Positions 1-7,052 of a DNA stretch of 53,363 nucleotides are shown here, in pieces. The translations under genes were made by a program, and so were the position numbers. Below the pieces are notes generated by a model. The model saw only the letters and a list, made by a program, of their open reading frames with translations, had not been told where the DNA came from and made no database searches. This stretch comes from UBA12088 sp964568345 (GTDB lineage Bacteria > Patescibacteriota > Minisyncoccia > Phycocordibacterales > UBA12088): positions 1 to 53,363 of the forward strand of contig CAZMPG010000001.1 of NCBI GenBank assembly GCA_964568345.1, in the 5' to 3' direction. Positions within the stretch are counted from its first letter, which is position 1. Each line of letters opens with the position of its first letter.

Positions 1-2
1 GC

Positions 3-362
3 CCTCACTGGGAAGCGTACATTTTTGGTCGCGCGACAACCTGCTCACCCCCAGTGCACTTCCGAGCGCTCGACAGAATAGCCAACAGGTCAATCTCGCC
101 AGCGGAGCTTGGTCTCCTCACCGAGAATCGAAGGTGTACCATTGATATCCAGACGCATCAAAACGGTCATGCCTTCAATGTGGTGACCACCATTGTGGAG
201 GGTCAGGGGGAGAAAAGCATGACTGAGCGGTACCACTTGCTGGGGTGCATGGAGGTACCGGAGGGAAAAACGTACTGGATCTACGCGAGCAACACGGAAA
301 ACACTCGCCTCTGTGGGACAGAACGAGCTCGTGGTGTAGTACCAGCAATCCAGAGGTGCTAA
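3..362 (+). CDS. Hypothetical protein, 3' part only (runs off the left edge)
   Basis: The frame is open from the window edge to the TAA at 360-362. A GTG at 54 would give 102 residues, but the frame stays open upstream, so the true start is probably outside the window. The visible part is a soluble-looking domain of alternating polar and hydrophobic residues with Cys, Trp and Tyr, suggesting a small beta-rich fold. I do not recognise the family. A clean terminator hairpin follows 7 bases after the stop, which supports this being a real transcribed gene on the plus strand. Confidence 0.5.
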   Translation, partial: PHWEAYIFGRATTCSPPVHFRALDRIANRSISPAELGLLTENRRCTIDIQTHQNGHAFNVVTTIVEGQGEKSMTERYHLLGCMEVPEGKTYWIYASNTENTRLCGTERARGVVPAIQRC

Positions 363-368
363 CCCACA

Positions 369-403
369 GGGGTCGCATAACTTCGTGCGACCCCTATTTG
401 TTT
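369..403 (+). terminator. Rho-independent terminator of the left-edge gene
   Basis: A 9-bp perfect stem (369-377 with 386-394, GGGGTCGCA/TGCGACCCC) with an 8-base loop is followed by a T-rich tail at 395-403. It lies just after the stop at 362. Confidence 0.8.
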
Positions 404-469
404 ACCTCACCGAGGACTTGCGCGATATTCAAGAATACGGCTTGAAACCTAGCATCCGCCCACCTTTTC

Positions 470-500
470 TACACAAAACAAAGCCCCGTTCTATGGGGTC
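470..500 (-). terminator. Terminator-like hairpin, minus strand
   Basis: On the minus strand the stem CCCC/GGGG (484-487 with 495-498) is followed by a T-rich run (complement of 470-482). It would end transcripts leaving the rpsT side, about 140 bases after the first rpsT hairpin. Confidence 0.5.
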
Positions 501-612
501 GCTATACAACCGAGGACGAGCGCGGGGTGCGCGGCTTCCTCAGCCCATGAGCACGAACCAAAGCATTGGTAGCGTCGTGTAGCTAGCACACCAAAACCCC
601 AGGCTGAGTAGC
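501..612 (-). ncRNA. Possible structured RNA between two minus-strand terminators
   Basis: Between the rpsT terminator-like hairpin (613-629) and the hairpin at 484-498 lie about 110 bases with no credible ORF. On the minus strand they hold several possible stems: CTCAGCC with GGCTGAG, a GC-rich hairpin around 511-541, and a near-palindrome around 580-594. It resembles no RNA family I can name; the conserved SRP and RNase P motifs are absent. It could equally be a read-through 3' end of rpsT. Confidence 0.25.
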
Positions 613-629
613 GGGCTTTGAAGAAGCCC
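613..629 (-). terminator. Hairpin after rpsT
   Basis: A 6-bp stem GGGCTT/AAGCCC with a 5-base loop lies 10 bases beyond the rpsT stop on the minus strand. There is no strong T tract, so termination would be weak; the hairpin at 484-498 is the better terminator. Confidence 0.4.
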
Positions 630-638
630 TTCGGGAGG

Positions 639-896
639 TTATTTCCCTGCAACAATACGCGCGAGGTGAGACTTCTTGCGCGCCGCGGTGTTCGCTTTGA
701 TGACACCGCGCTTGGCCGCTTTATCAATAGCTTTGTACGCACCCGCGAGGAGCGTTGCAGCATCGGTGCGCTTCTCGTGCACCGCACCCACCACCTCCTT
801 CACCGCAGCCTTCATGGCGCGATTGCGACGCACGTTGAAGATGCGCTTCCGCTCGCTCACCCGCTGTGCTTTCGTTGCCGATGTCGTAATGGGCAT
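639..896 (-). CDS. rpsT: 30S ribosomal protein S20 (bS20)
   Basis: The 85-residue product matches bS20 in length and character. It is a Lys/Arg/Ala-rich three-helix protein that binds 16S rRNA during early 30S assembly. Visible family signatures are the N-terminal SATKAQRVSERKR stretch, the central RRNRAMKAAVKEV helix, and the C-terminal IKANTAARKKSHLARIV block, which is highly typical of S20. The ATG at 896 gives the expected length. The gene is monocistronic on the minus strand, with hairpins downstream at 613-629 and 484-498. A TATGGT box about 12 bases upstream of the start is a possible -10. Confidence 0.96.
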   Translation of the reverse strand: MPITTSATKAQRVSERKRIFNVRRNRAMKAAVKEVVGAVHEKRTDAATLLAGAYKAIDKAAKRGVIKANTAARKKSHLARIVAGK

Positions 897-940
897 AGGA
901 GAGAAGATACCATACTGTGCCTGGAACGCAAGGGTGACGG

Positions 941-1205
941 CAGTAACTATTCACCTTTTCCCAGCAACTATCCTCGAATAACCGTTTCGCGTCGTCATTG
1001 CGAGGAGCTTGCGACGAAGCAATCCACGGGTATACCCCATGCGGTACGCATTATGGATTACTTCCCGCCACGCTCCGCTCGCGGCTAAAGATCTGCGGTC
1101 ATACCGCCTGTGGCGGGGGCCTGCCCCGCCACAGGCGGGGGCTCGCAAAGACAAGAAAAACCGCCGATATATTCACACTCACTGGGAATAGGTGAATAGG
1201 TACTG
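941..1205. repeat. MITE-like element, copy 1, with nested inverted repeats
   Basis: This fills most of the 396-base gap between rpsT and ruvA. Imperfect terminal inverted repeats lie at 941-966 and 1180-1205 (core AGTAACTATTCACC / AGTACCTATTCACC, then TTCCCAG). Inside is a second inverted pair, TCATTGCGAG (about 995-1004) and CTCGCAAAGA (about 1142-1151), and a GC-rich hairpin around 1105-1140. A second copy with the same two nested repeats is at 49057-49260. No transposase is present, and I see no clear target-site duplication. Confidence 0.65.
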
Positions 1206-1211
1206 GCGGCA

Positions 1212-1250
1212 AGATTTCTTCTTTCCTCTTTTACTTTTCCCTTTCCTCTC
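1212..1250. repeat. Polypyrimidine tract (related to copies near rnpA and ksgA)
   Basis: A run of almost only T and C (TTTCTTCTTTCCTCTTTTAC and onward) sits about 30 bases upstream of the ruvA -10 box. Its complement closely resembles the polypurine tracts at 24227-24313 and 44036-44068. Confidence 0.5.
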
Positions 1251-1278
1251 GTCCATTCCCTTCCCCCACGCCCTGCGC

Positions 1279-1284
1279 TATGAT
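1279..1284 (+). promoter_or_regulatory. -10 box of ruvA
   Basis: TATGAT ends 8 bases before the ATG at 1293, leaving essentially no room for a 5' leader or ribosome binding site; the mRNA is probably leaderless. Confidence 0.55.
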
Positions 1285-1292
1285 TGCCATAC

Positions 1293-1868
1293 ATGATCGC
1301 CCGCCTCTCCGGAACCGTGTATGCAACCCGTCCGAGCTACCTCACCCTCGACGTGCACGGCGTGGGGTACAAGGTGTACGCCACCGAGCGCCTCCTCTCC
1401 TCGCTTACCGCCGGTGACTCGTGCTCGCTCGCAACGCACCTTGCGGTACGCGAGGACGCGCTCGACCTCTTCGGCTTCCCCTCTGACGACGAGCTCGAGC
1501 TCTTTCGCCTCCTCATCGGCATAAGCGGCATCGGCCCGCGCTCCGCGCTTGCTATCCTCGGCCTCGAAACCCCTGAAAAGCTCGTACGGGCCATTGCCCA
1601 GGGAGACGTGGGCTACCTCACCAAGGTGAGCGGGGTGGGAAAGAAGAGTGCAGAGAAGATCGTGCTCGAGCTCCGCGACAAGGTGCAGACGATGCAGATT
1701 GCGGACGCCCATCCGCTCCAGCTCGTGGACGCTGACGTACTCGAAGCACTCCTCTCGCTCGGCTACCGCGCCGACGAGGCGCGCGAGGCGCTCCGCACTC
1801 TTCCCCCCACCCTCACCGACCAGGGTGCGCGCGTCAAGGAAGCGCTCCGCACACTCTCGCGCGGGTGA
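1293..1868 (+). CDS. ruvA: Holliday junction branch migration protein RuvA
   Basis: RuvA binds four-way DNA junctions as a tetramer and loads the RuvB motor for branch migration. The product (191 residues) starts with MIARLSG, the normal RuvA beginning, so I chose the ATG at 1293 over the in-frame TTG at 1284. Domain I (OB fold) covers about residues 1-62. Two helix-hairpin-helix motifs follow: GISGIGPRSA (about 76-85) and VSGVGKKSAEKI (about 107-118). The C-terminal RuvB-contact domain (about 145-191) contains LGYRADEAREAL. The stop overlaps a GTG of the next ORF (GTGA at 1865-1868), so the Mur ligase is translationally linked. ruvB and ruvC are elsewhere in the window (12693 and 15007). Confidence 0.96.
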   Translation: MIARLSGTVYATRPSYLTLDVHGVGYKVYATERLLSSLTAGDSCSLATHLAVREDALDLFGFPSDDELELFRLLIGISGIGPRSALAILGLETPEKLVRAIAQGDVGYLTKVSGVGKKSAEKIVLELRDKVQTMQIADAHPLQLVDADVLEALLSLGYRADEAREALRTLPPTLTDQGARVKEALRTLSRG

Positions 1869-1885
1869 CACCCCGCCACACGACT

Positions 1886-3151
1886 ATGCACATCCTCGCC
1901 ACCATCCGCTCCTGCATCCCGAAGCGCCTCTTCCGGGCGCTCCAACCCTCCTACCACAGCGCGCTTGCGAGCATTGCGGCACTCCGATACCGCTTCCCGT
2001 CGCGCACACTCTTTGTGATCGGCGTCACCGGCACCAAGGGCAAGAGCACGACGACCGAACTCATCGCGGCGATACTCGAAGAGGCTGGGTGCAGTGTTGC
2101 GCTCTCGAACACCATACGCTTCAAGGTGGGGGACGTGAGCGAGCCAAACCTCTACAAGATGAGCATGCCCGGGCGCTTTTTCCTGCAGCATTTCCTCGCG
2201 CGCGCTCGAGCTGCGGGGTGTACCCACGCGGTCGTGGAGCTCACGAGCGAGGGCGCAAAGCTCATGCGCCACAAGCACCTCGAGCTTGACGCACTCGTCT
2301 TCACGAACCTCTCCCCCGAGCACATCGAGAGCCATGGGTCGTTCGAAGCGTACCGTGATGCGAAGCTTTCCTTCCGCGATGCGCTCATCACCTCGCCGAA
2401 GCCGCGCAAGGTGGTGGTGGCAAACAGCGACGACGCTCATGGTGCGCGCTTCCTCGAGGTCCCAGAAACCATTGCGCGAAGGCCCTACGCCCTGCGAAAT
2501 GCCGAGCCACATGCAGAAAATGAGCGTGGCATCCTCCTCACCCTCGAGGGCGTCTCCATCCACTCGCCACTCGTCGGCACCTTCAACCTCTCCAACATTC
2601 TCGCGGCGGCAACGCTCGCACGCGCCCTCGGCATCCCCACCGAAACGATCAAACGGGCTGTTGAAAAGCTCTCACTTGTGAAGGGGCGCGTGGAGCGGGT
2701 AGAGGAGGGCCAACCGTTCACCGTGATCGTGGACTACGCCCACACCGCCGACTCGCTCGAGCAGCTCTACCGAGCATTTCCCCGCGAGCGCAAGCTCTGT
2801 GTCCTGGGGAGCTGTGGCGGAGGGCGCGATACCGGAAAGCGGCCGGCAATGGCAAAGATTGCCGAAACGCACTGCGCCGAGGTGGTGCTCACGAACGAAG
2901 ACCCCTACGACGAGGATCCTGAAAAGATCGTACGCGAGATGACTGCCGGGATGGAGAAGCAGCCAACCGTCATCATGAACCGCCGCGAAGCGATTCGCTA
3001 CGCGCTCTCACGGGCGCACAAGGGTGATGCCGTTCTTATAACCGGCAAGGGCACCGACCCCTACATCATGGGCCCCCGAGGGCAAAAAACACCCTGGAGC
3101 GATGAGCAGGTGGCGCGGGAGGAACTGCGCGCATTGCAGGGAGTGGTATAA
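1886..3151 (+). CDS. MurE-like Mur ligase (UDP-MurNAc-tripeptide synthetase family)
   Basis: A Mur ligase adds an amino acid to the UDP-MurNAc peptide precursor in the cytoplasm using ATP. The N-terminal part is short; the P-loop VTGTKGKSTT lies at about residues 47-56. A central ATPase domain with the conserved lysine in YRDAKLSFRDAL and a C-terminal domain with FTVIVDYAHTADSLE and GSCGGGRDTGKR follow. The overall pattern is MurE-like. The position that specifies the third-residue amino acid in MurE (DNPR in DAP enzymes) reads EDPYDEDP, so the substrate is not obvious. I prefer the ATG at 1886 (421 residues); a GTG at 1865 overlapping the ruvA stop is the alternative. At 421 residues it is shorter than typical MurE (about 490), consistent with a reduced UDP-binding domain. 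Confidence 0.85.
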   Translation: MHILATIRSCIPKRLFRALQPSYHSALASIAALRYRFPSRTLFVIGVTGTKGKSTTTELIAAILEEAGCSVALSNTIRFKVGDVSEPNLYKMSMPGRFFLQHFLARARAAGCTHAVVELTSEGAKLMRHKHLELDALVFTNLSPEHIESHGSFEAYRDAKLSFRDALITSPKPRKVVVANSDDAHGARFLEVPETIARRPYALRNAEPHAENERGILLTLEGVSIHSPLVGTFNLSNILAAATLARALGIPTETIKRAVEKLSLVKGRVERVEEGQPFTVIVDYAHTADSLEQLYRAFPRERKLCVLGSCGGGRDTGKRPAMAKIAETHCAEVVLTNEDPYDEDPEKIVREMTAGMEKQPTVIMNRREAIRYALSRAHKGDAVLITGKGTDPYIMGPRGQKTPWSDEQVAREELRALQGVV

Positions 3152-3152
3152 T
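3144..3152 (+). promoter_or_regulatory. Extended -10 promoter for the membrane protein gene
   Basis: TGGTATAAT is a consensus extended -10 box overlapping the Mur ligase stop codon. It gives the gene at 3189 its own promoter with a leader of about 30 bases. Confidence 0.55.
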
Positions 3153-3188
3153 CCGGTTGTTGCAACTTTCTTTTGCCATGCCACTTGC

Positions 3189-4100
3189 ATGAAGTTTGTG
3201 TTTGCGATCTGTGTCTTTTTTTGCCTGAAGGGCGCACTCCTCGTGCAGCTGAGTGCGTTTGATATGCTTGCAACGACCGACGGATCGCCCCTGGGGCTCG
3301 TGCTTGCTATTGCTGCGTGTTTTGTTTTGTTCGGGTACGCGCTTGTGCGTACCGACTCGTTTTTTACCACAACAACAAGGATCGCGCTCTTCTTCGTTCC
3401 ATCTATCGTGGCGCTGTGGTCGGCTACGGTACTGGGGAGGACGATCTCCGCATGGGGCACCGCGACACTGGTGCTTTTACCGGCACAATTCCTCGTGTAT
3501 CCACGCGGTCGCTTATTTCTACAAACATGGTTCACCTCGAACACGAACATCCTTTGGGTATTCCCCATATTTACCATTCTCGCCTTTCACCTCATTGGTG
3601 TCGATGAGCTTGCACGCACGACAGTGGCAAGCACTGGGCTGCTACTTGTCCTCCTCATGGAGTGTGAGGTCTATAGTTCGTTTGGAAGCGGAGCGGCTCG
3701 TAGCAAGGTTGCATTATGCGCCGCATCATCAGTACTCACGGGGACACTGTACGTGCTCTTCCCCACACAAATCAGCGCACTCGCACTTTGTACCAGCATC
3801 TCTATTTCCATTACAGCATGTCTTGTAGCAGTGGTGACACCCTCCGGGGTGAGGGTACGCTCATCCCAAACACCACCCATCGCAATACTTTTGGGGGTGC
3901 TTTTCATTGCAGCAGCGACCATTCCGGCACTGTTACTATTCACCGGGAGAGACGTGGTGATAAAAGCCGTCATGGTAGGTAACCCAGCGATACTTGCCGG
4001 CTCTTTGCTTTTTGCAGGACTTAGCCTGCTGCCGATTGGCTCTTGGCTTGGAGCGAGCATGCGCCGTCTCCGGGGCAACCAGTACGTGAGTGAGGGGTAG
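3189..4100 (+). CDS. Hypothetical multi-pass membrane protein
   Basis: The 303-residue product (ATG at 3189, first codon after the TATAAT box at 3147) is very hydrophobic, with about nine predicted transmembrane segments separated by short loops. Conserved-looking charged residues are few (FGYALVRTDSF near residue 50, YPRGRLF near 110). It ends in a short basic tail (SMRRLRGNQ). I recognise no family; small polytopic proteins of this type are common and often uncharacterised. It is downstream of ruvA and the Mur ligase on the same strand but has its own promoter. Confidence 0.7.
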   Translation: MKFVFAICVFFCLKGALLVQLSAFDMLATTDGSPLGLVLAIAACFVLFGYALVRTDSFFTTTTRIALFFVPSIVALWSATVLGRTISAWGTATLVLLPAQFLVYPRGRLFLQTWFTSNTNILWVFPIFTILAFHLIGVDELARTTVASTGLLLVLLMECEVYSSFGSGAARSKVALCAASSVLTGTLYVLFPTQISALALCTSISISITACLVAVVTPSGVRVRSSQTPPIAILLGVLFIAAATIPALLLFTGRDVVIKAVMVGNPAILAGSLLFAGLSLLPIGSWLGASMRRLRGNQYVSEG

Positions 4101-4129
4101 GTACGCTACCGCCTTTCCAAACCCTCCTC

Positions 4130-4597
4130 CTACCGCATCACCCCGTAGAGCACCACCCCCGCCGCGACGCTCACGTTGAGCGACTCTTTCGTGCCGCGCA
4201 TGGGGATCTCGACGATTGCGTCGCACTGGTCAAGGAGGTCGTGCGGCACGCCGCGCACCTCATCGCCGAGGATGAGTGCGGTCGGCCGATCGAGCACAAG
4301 CGACGTGTACGGTTTTGAGCGTGGGTCCTGCTCAAGCGCCACCACGCGCACGCTGGCAGCACGGAGCTTCGCTACGAGCGTCGCCGTATCCTCGGCCTGC
4401 TCCCAGTGCACACTCTCCTCTGCGCCAAGTGCGACCTTTGCGACTGCCGCACACTTTCTGCCAAAGCGGTCCACCGGCGCCGGAGTGCAGCCGCAGAGGT
4501 ACACCGTATGTACCCCCGCTCCGTCTGCGGTGCGCAGGATTGCACCGACGTTGTGAGTGCTCCGCACGTTGTGGAGAATGAGCGAAAGTGGATGCAT
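4130..4597 (-). CDS. SpoU/TrmH-family RNA 2'-O-methyltransferase (SPOUT)
   Basis: This family transfers a methyl group from SAM to ribose 2'-OH of tRNA or rRNA using a trefoil-knot fold. The three SpoU motifs are all visible in the 155-residue product: motif 1 NVRSTHNVGAILRTADGAG (about residues 9-27), motif 2 ALILGDEVRGV (about 111-121) and motif 3 IPMRGTKESLNVSVAAGV (about 131-148). There is no N-terminal RNA-binding extension, so this is a minimal SPOUT domain; the exact nucleotide target cannot be told. The start at 4597 is fixed by a TATGCT -10 box exactly 6 bases upstream. It converges with the membrane protein gene at 4100. Confidence 0.9.
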   Translation of the reverse strand: MHPLSLILHNVRSTHNVGAILRTADGAGVHTVYLCGCTPAPVDRFGRKCAAVAKVALGAEESVHWEQAEDTATLVAKLRAASVRVVALEQDPRSKPYTSLVLDRPTALILGDEVRGVPHDLLDQCDAIVEIPMRGTKESLNVSVAAGVVLYGVMR

Positions 4598-4603
4598 GGT
4601 GCT

Positions 4604-4609
4604 AGCATA
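4604..4609 (-). promoter_or_regulatory. -10 box of the SpoU methyltransferase (leaderless)
   Basis: TATGCT on the minus strand is followed by 6 bases and then the ATG, so transcription should start at or next to the start codon. Confidence 0.55.
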
Positions 4610-4669
4610 CCTGCACCAGGAATCTTTGCACGTTCGACAAAGCGGTGCCGGTATCGTACCATGGCGCTA

Positions 4670-4742
4670 CCGCCCATAGCTCAGTTGGTAGAGCTGCTCC
4701 CTTTTAAGGAGATGGTCGAAGGTTCGAGTCCTTCTGGGCGGA
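4670..4742 (+). tRNA. tRNA-Lys (anticodon TTT)
   Basis: A full cloverleaf can be drawn: acceptor CCGCCCA/TGGGCGG (4670-4676 with 4735-4741), D arm GCTCAGTTGGTAGAGC, anticodon loop CTTTTAA giving TTT, T arm GAAGG-TTCGAGT-CCTTC, and discriminator A at 4742. No CCA is encoded. The first anticodon-stem pair (G-A) is mismatched. A highly structured stretch follows directly. Confidence 0.93.
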
Positions 4743-4880
4743 CTTGAGCAAGACAAGTCCGAGGCGGAGACATGTTCTTGCGACCCCGAGGAGCAAGAAC
4801 AGTCGATCCGGGGTCGCGAGCACTTGGCAGAATTGGAGCGAAGCGAACAATTCTGCTTAGTGACTCGTGACGACAAGGAA
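4743..4880 (+). ncRNA. Structured RNA region downstream of tRNA-Lys (possible pseudoknot)
   Basis: No ORF is credible here, but complementary segments are dense. GTTCTTGC (4774-4781) pairs with GCAAGAAC (4793-4800). The loop between them carries GACCCCG (4782-4788), which pairs with CGGGGTC (4809-4815), an H-type pseudoknot or two mutually exclusive hairpins. A 9-bp hairpin follows (4827-4835 with 4848-4856). It is probably co-transcribed with the tRNA, and the hairpin at 4882-4912 would end the transcript. Function unknown. Confidence 0.4.
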
Positions 4881-4881
4881 A

Positions 4882-4914
4882 CAACAAAGCGCGCAGTGGG
4901 CGCGCTTTGTTGTT
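4882..4914 (+). terminator. Strong hairpin ending the tRNA-Lys transcript
   Basis: A 13-bp perfect stem, CAACAAAGCGCGC (4882-4894) with GCGCGCTTTGTTG (4900-4912), has a 5-base loop. The descending arm is T-rich at its end, as in a terminator, though there is no long T run. Confidence 0.6.
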
Positions 4915-5042
4915 GACGAGGACGCCCAGAGCACGGTGCCTGCGCACCGTGCGTAAGGATGAGAAAAGTGAGGGTATGGTGCAGTTTGCTGTACCCAAGT
5001 AAGCATGCTACCATGCGAAACGGTTCCAAGCGGAGAAAAACG

Positions 5043-5450
5043 ATGTACGAGAAAAGCACTCACCTCGCCGCACTACATGAGGTGGAAGGTCTACTCCCGG
5101 ATAGCGAAACTGCCAGCACCCTTGCCCGCAAAATGCTAGACCATGCTGTAAGGGAAATCGAGGTGCTTTACCTCAGGACACAGGACAATTTCGCACAAAT
5201 GCGGAAAACGTTCGCGGCGTCTACACCGCCCCCACCGTCCCCCAATCTCCACCTCTCAGAAGACAGGGAGTTGGTCATGAAGCTGCGGGAGGAAGACCAC
5301 CGTGCCGATGGGGAGGCAATGGCAAAGCGCCACGCCCAGACCTTGGGTGCCATGGCCGACATTGCACTGCCCATCCTCACCGCTATCGGCGTGAGGGAGG
5401 AAACGGCTCAGCGTCTCATCAGCGAGATTGCTGGCAAAACGCCCCGGTAA
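5043..5450 (+). CDS. Hypothetical helical protein
   Basis: A 135-residue, mostly helical, charged product starting at the ATG at 5043 (MYEKSTH), preceded by a purine-rich GGAG about 7 bases upstream. Earlier in-frame starts at 4959 and 5013 are possible but lack support. The middle has a proline run (STPPPPSPN) linking two helical halves rich in Glu, Lys and Arg; no membrane segment or recognised motif. A strong hairpin follows the stop. It is a stand-alone gene between tRNA-Lys and convergent metK. Confidence 0.6.
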   Translation: MYEKSTHLAALHEVEGLLPDSETASTLARKMLDHAVREIEVLYLRTQDNFAQMRKTFAASTPPPPSPNLHLSEDRELVMKLREEDHRADGEAMAKRHAQTLGAMADIALPILTAIGVREETAQRLISEIAGKTPR

Positions 5451-5458
5451 GCAACAGG

Positions 5459-5487
5459 GACCCCGCGAAACATCGCGGGGTCGTTTC
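5459..5487 (+). terminator. Hairpin terminator between convergent genes
   Basis: A 10-bp perfect stem GACCCCGCGA (5459-5468) with TCGCGGGGTC (5473-5482) and a 4-base loop is followed by GTTTC. It lies between convergent genes ending at 5450 and 5494 and may serve both. Confidence 0.65.
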
Positions 5488-5493
5488 GTAGCA

Positions 5494-6468
5494 CTAATCC
5501 CACCCGTACCCATTCCCAAAGTGGCCGTAGCGAGCGGTCGGGAGGTACTGGGGGCGGCGGAGGTCGAGCTGCTCGATGATGGCACGCGGGCGCAGGTCGT
5601 AGCCCACGACCGGCTCTTCCCTGCCGTCAATGCGCACCACCGCAGCAACCGGCTCCGCCTGGCCGATAGCGTACGCAAGGAATGCCATGGCTTCGCGCGC
5701 GCCGCGCCGCACGTAGTCTGCTGCCACCTTGCGCGCCATGTACGCCGCACTCCGATCCACCTTCGTAGCATCCTTGCCGGAGAATGCGCCGCCACCGACC
5801 GGCACCTTCGGCCCGTACGCATCCACGACGATCTTCCTCCCCGTGAGGCCGGTGTCCGCGGCAAAGCCGCCGATACTCCACGACCCGTTCGGGTTCTTGG
5901 TCCACGCACGATCTATGCTGATTCCGTCGCGGAGGTACGGAGCAACGGTTGTGACCGCTGTGCGGAGGAGCTCCTCGGGGTACTCGCCACACACCGATGT
6001 GAGGAATGACACCACCCTCCCGTCCTCGACCGTCACCTGCGCTTTGCCATCACGCTCCCCCATCGCCCGCACGAGCGCGCGGGCAAGCGAGACCTCGAGC
6101 GGCATGAGCTCCGGCGTCTCCGCAGACGCATACCCCACCATGATACCCTGGTCGCCCGCGCCATCCTGGTCTACCCCCGCCCCTATTTCGGGCGACTGCT
6201 GCACGAGGGTGACGTTGATGTCGAGCGAATCGGTGTGGCCACACGAGCGGTACACCTCCCGTGCGATGTCTGCCATGCGTGCCTCGGTGATGGGCGCAAC
6301 GGTGGTGAGTTCACCAACGATGAAGAGCTTGCCGTGCCCTCCCAGAACCTCGACCGCAGCCCGGGTGCGCGGATCAAAGGTGAGGCATTCGTCGAGGATC
6401 GCGTCTGCTATCTGGTCGCACACCTTGTCGGGGTGGCCAACAGCGACCGCTTCAGCGGTGTGGAGCAT
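5494..6468 (-). CDS. metK: S-adenosylmethionine synthetase
   Basis: MetK makes SAM from methionine and ATP; here it would supply the SPOUT and KsgA methyltransferases of the window. The product carries the family signatures VGHPDKVCDQIADAILD near the N-terminus (ATP site), GAGDQGIMVGYA (about residue 108-119) and GGGAFSGKDATKVDRSAAY (about 228-246; the glycine-rich P-loop). The length (324 residues from the ATG at 6468) is shorter than the usual 380-400, with reduced connecting loops. A TATACT -10 box at 6496-6501 is followed after exactly 6 bases by an in-frame ATT at 6489. Most genes here start at that spacing, so initiation at ATT (331 residues) is a real alternative. Confidence 0.93.
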   Translation of the reverse strand: MLHTAEAVAVGHPDKVCDQIADAILDECLTFDPRTRAAVEVLGGHGKLFIVGELTTVAPITEARMADIAREVYRSCGHTDSLDINVTLVQQSPEIGAGVDQDGAGDQGIMVGYASAETPELMPLEVSLARALVRAMGERDGKAQVTVEDGRVVSFLTSVCGEYPEELLRTAVTTVAPYLRDGISIDRAWTKNPNGSWSIGGFAADTGLTGRKIVVDAYGPKVPVGGGAFSGKDATKVDRSAAYMARKVAADYVRRGAREAMAFLAYAIGQAEPVAAVVRIDGREEPVVGYDLRPRAIIEQLDLRRPQYLPTARYGHFGNGYGWD

Positions 6469-6495
6469 GGGGTACGGGTGAATGGTAATGGCCCT

Positions 6496-6501
6496 AGTAT
6501 A
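6496..6501 (-). promoter_or_regulatory. -10 box of metK
   Basis: TATACT on the minus strand. The first ATG of metK is 27 bases further on, but an in-frame ATT begins 6 bases after the box, the spacing seen for ATG starts elsewhere in the window. Confidence 0.5.
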
Positions 6502-6577
6502 CACTACCGTCACGGTGTCGAGACAACCGGCCACGGCGTAACGAGCCGCTTGCCCCTACACGGCGAACCGCTGTACC

Positions 6578-6895
6578 ATGTCTTCGATGGACGATACTTC
6601 TCACGCAAACATCGCACAGGAGCAAGGACCGAACGTGGACTTCCCCCAGCACAAGCAGCAAAGCGCTGTGGAAGCCTTTTCACCCCTGCAGCAAAAACGT
6701 CCGCAGCATCCACTCCTGCGCACGGGTGGGTACTGGTTTCTGTTTCTGTGCATCCTGCTCTTCCTCATCTTTAGGGAAAACGATGCGCAGGACACCGATT
6801 CCCTGATTGCCGCCTCGGGACTCTCGCTACTCCTCGCTCCTGTCTTTGCCATTTTCACCAAGTGGATTGGTGAGGTGCGGGGGACGTGGGGATGA
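6578..6895 (+). CDS. Small hypothetical membrane protein
   Basis: A 105-residue product with a polar N-terminal half (about 1-48, rich in Gln and Asp) followed by two transmembrane segments (about 52-66 and 78-92) separated by a short acidic loop. ATG codons at 6578 and 6587 are both possible starts. No family is recognised. It is divergent from metK, stands alone, and is followed by a clear terminator at 6964-6989, which supports it as a real gene. Confidence 0.5.
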   Translation: MSSMDDTSHANIAQEQGPNVDFPQHKQQSAVEAFSPLQQKRPQHPLLRTGGYWFLFLCILLFLIFRENDAQDTDSLIAASGLSLLLAPVFAIFTKWIGEVRGTWG

Positions 6896-6963
6896 CGCCC
6901 AAGCTACGCCGCCGTGGTTCAACCTGCTTCATGTAGCTCTACCGCAGCACGTGCCGGTATGCA

Positions 6964-6989
6964 TGTATCGCCCTTGGCGATACAGTTTT
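6964..6989 (+). terminator. Rho-independent terminator
   Basis: A 9-bp perfect stem TGTATCGCC (6964-6972) with GGCGATACA (6976-6984) and a 3-base loop is followed by GTTTT. It ends the gene at 6578-6895. Confidence 0.75.
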
Positions 6990-7052
6990 CACTCGCTGTT
7001 CCTTTTGGGATTCTGTCGTTCGTGGTGGGGTAGATACACCAGCGTCACACGT

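Noticed and set aside
501..612. SRP RNA or RNase P RNA
   Set aside because: The conserved helix 8 motif of SRP RNA and the GAGGAAAGTCC-type core of RNase P RNA are absent.
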